Of a stretch of DNA of 33,438 nucleotides, positions 33,006 through 33,438 are shown piece after piece. The DNA comes from JAKQIM01 sp964633225. Lineage in GTDB: Bacteria; Chloroflexota; Anaerolineae; Anaerolineales; UBA4823. Made by a program: the position numbers and the translations under genes. The stretch spans positions 1 to 33,438 of the forward strand of contig CAZWFQ010000040.1 of NCBI GenBank assembly GCA_964633225.1. Reading direction: 5' to 3'. Under the pieces are notes generated by a model. That model searched no databases and was not told the DNA's origin. It saw nothing but the letters and a program-made list of their open reading frames with translations. Numbering within the stretch: the stretch's first letter is position 1; each line of letters starts with the position of its first letter.

Positions 33006-33224
33006 TTCGCGGTACCACCCTGCTTGCTTGTTGATTGCCAACAAGCCGCTTGGTTAGCACGCTAACGGGTGCACCCGGCGGCGGCTCAGGCTGTTCAGCG
33101 TTCACCGCCACATCTTGCCTCAAAGGCATGCAGGCGAGTTCGACCTTGTGGCACTCTGCATATGCCTTGCCAGGCTCACACCTCGCTCTCCTGGCTCGCT
33201 GGCAGATGATCTACTACTCCTGCG
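32972..33224 (-). promoter_or_regulatory. Leucine T-box riboswitch
   Basis: Transcribed leader that binds uncharged tRNA and lets transcription continue. The conserved T-box AGGGTGGTACCGCG is at 33008-33021. Stem I has GCAGG (33219-33223) pairing with CCTGC, an AGTAGTA loop-E strand, an AGGAGAGCGAGGTG-like distal region, and on its 3' side GAA followed by the specifier CTC (33136-33138), a Leu codon. Downstream a terminator stem (about 32979-33004) is followed by six T. Specifier and downstream gene agree. Confidence 0.93.
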
Positions 33225-33234
33225 AGACTTTCAG

Positions 33235-33307
33235 TGGACCCAGAGGGATTCGAACCCTCGGCCTTCTCAATGCCATTGAGACGCGCTCCCAACTGCGCTA
33301 TGGGCCC
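33235..33307 (-). tRNA. tRNA-Ala (anticodon GGC)
   Basis: A full 73-base cloverleaf. The acceptor stem GGGCCCA/TGGGTCC has the G3-U70 pair that identifies alanine tRNA. D stem GCGC/GCGC, anticodon stem TCTCA/TGAGA with loop ATGGCAT giving anticodon GGC, T arm GAGGG-TTCGAAT-CCCTC, discriminator A73. CCA is not encoded (CTG follows). Its 3' end is about 12 bases from the first T-box helix. Confidence 0.97.
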
Positions 33308-33325
33308 AAATTTTTTGTGAACGGT

Positions 33326-33354
33326 ATTTTACCCGTAAACCGTTCTTCCGTCAA
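33326..33354 (-). promoter_or_regulatory. Promoter of tRNA-Ala(GGC) and probably of the leuS operon
   Basis: TTGACG (33349-33354), a 17-base spacer and TAAAAT (33326-33331) on the minus strand, with the expected start about seven bases on and the tRNA beginning at 33307. No other promoter of this quality lies between here and leuS copy 2. A 7-bp inverted repeat (gaacggt/accgttc, 33318-33344) spans the -10 box. Confidence 0.75.
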
Positions 33355-33387
33355 CATGCGGATTTTGTTTTGAAAACCCGCCGGCAG

Positions 33388-33438
33388 TGGACCTGGAGGG
33401 ATTCGAACCCTCGGCCTCTTCAGTGCGATTGAAGCGCG
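33388..33438 (-). tRNA. tRNA-Ala (anticodon CGC), 5' end beyond the window
   Basis: The 3' 51 bases are visible: anticodon stem CTTCA/TGAAG with loop ATCGCAC (anticodon CGC), variable region AGGCC, T arm GAGGG-TTCGAAT-CCCTC, and acceptor strand CAGGTCC with U70 and A73. The acceptor 5' strand and most of the D arm lie outside. As in its neighbour, CTG follows A73 and CCA is not encoded. Confidence 0.93.

Noticed and set aside
1..33438. CRISPR arrays, insertion sequences, phage genes or attachment sites
   Set aside because: No regularly spaced repeats, transposase, integrase or phage-like genes were seen; the only long direct repeat is the assembly overlap at 19021-19230.

Overview
The window looks like a draft-genome scaffold from a Chloroflexota bacterium, most likely class Anaerolineae. 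This is an inference from gene content and protein style: a Fe-S/winged-helix protein of a type I associate with that class, two NuoM genes, a b-delta ATP synthase fusion, TgpA-type transglutaminase, tandem FemAB proteins and a leuS T-box. No 16S gene or database search supports it. Four runs of exactly 100 N interrupt murE, the ATP synthase b-delta gene, nuoL and the first FemAB gene. They are scaffold placeholders, not measured gaps.

Region 1 (1-2281): the 3' part of a cysteine-rich Fe-S/winged-helix protein (+) converges on murE (-). Region 2 (2306-13415, all -): a promoter and leader precede nuoA. After a terminator-like hairpin follow nuoH-J-K-L-M-M-N and then atpZ-atpB-atpE-atp(b-delta), ending in a strong intrinsic terminator. 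The block carries the membrane arm of respiratory complex I with a fourth antiporter-like subunit, plus the Fo part of ATP synthase. The NADH/quinone peripheral arm (B-G, I) and the F1 genes are absent. Region 3 (13475-22372, all +): an apparent operon of a creatininase-family hydrolase, RidA, an ExoA-like glycosyltransferase, a polyprenyl-phosphate sugar phosphotransferase, a CapD/PglF-type nucleotide-sugar epimerase/dehydratase, two FemAB transferases and a D-cysteine desulfhydrase-like enzyme. It ends in a perfect 16-bp bidirectional terminator. The core suggests surface polysaccharide and cell-wall cross-bridge synthesis. Region 4 (22388-24112, -): a GAF-PAS class III adenylate cyclase. 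Region 5 (24165-33438, -): two tRNA-Ala genes (the second cut by the window edge), a T-box, a small leucine-rich leader frame, leuS copy 2, a glycosyltransferase-like gene, leuS copy 1 and a TgpA-like transglutaminase.

The most interesting part is the leuS control region (32772-33354). A good sigma-70-type promoter lies just before tRNA-Ala(GGC), and the T-box begins only a few bases after that tRNA. The tRNA and the leuS operon therefore probably share one transcript, whose mRNA end is made by tRNA processing. The T-box specifier reads CUC (Leu). Beyond its terminator lies a 55-codon frame with a near-perfect ribosome binding site and seven Leu codons in ten. Three of these codons form a perfect 11-nt complement to the leuS ribosome binding site. 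This is the layout expected for ribosome-stalling translational attenuation stacked on a T-box. Six of the seven clustered Leu codons are CUU/CUC, read by the same tRNA-Leu(GAG) that the T-box should sense. The operon it controls encodes two structurally different leucyl-tRNA synthetases.
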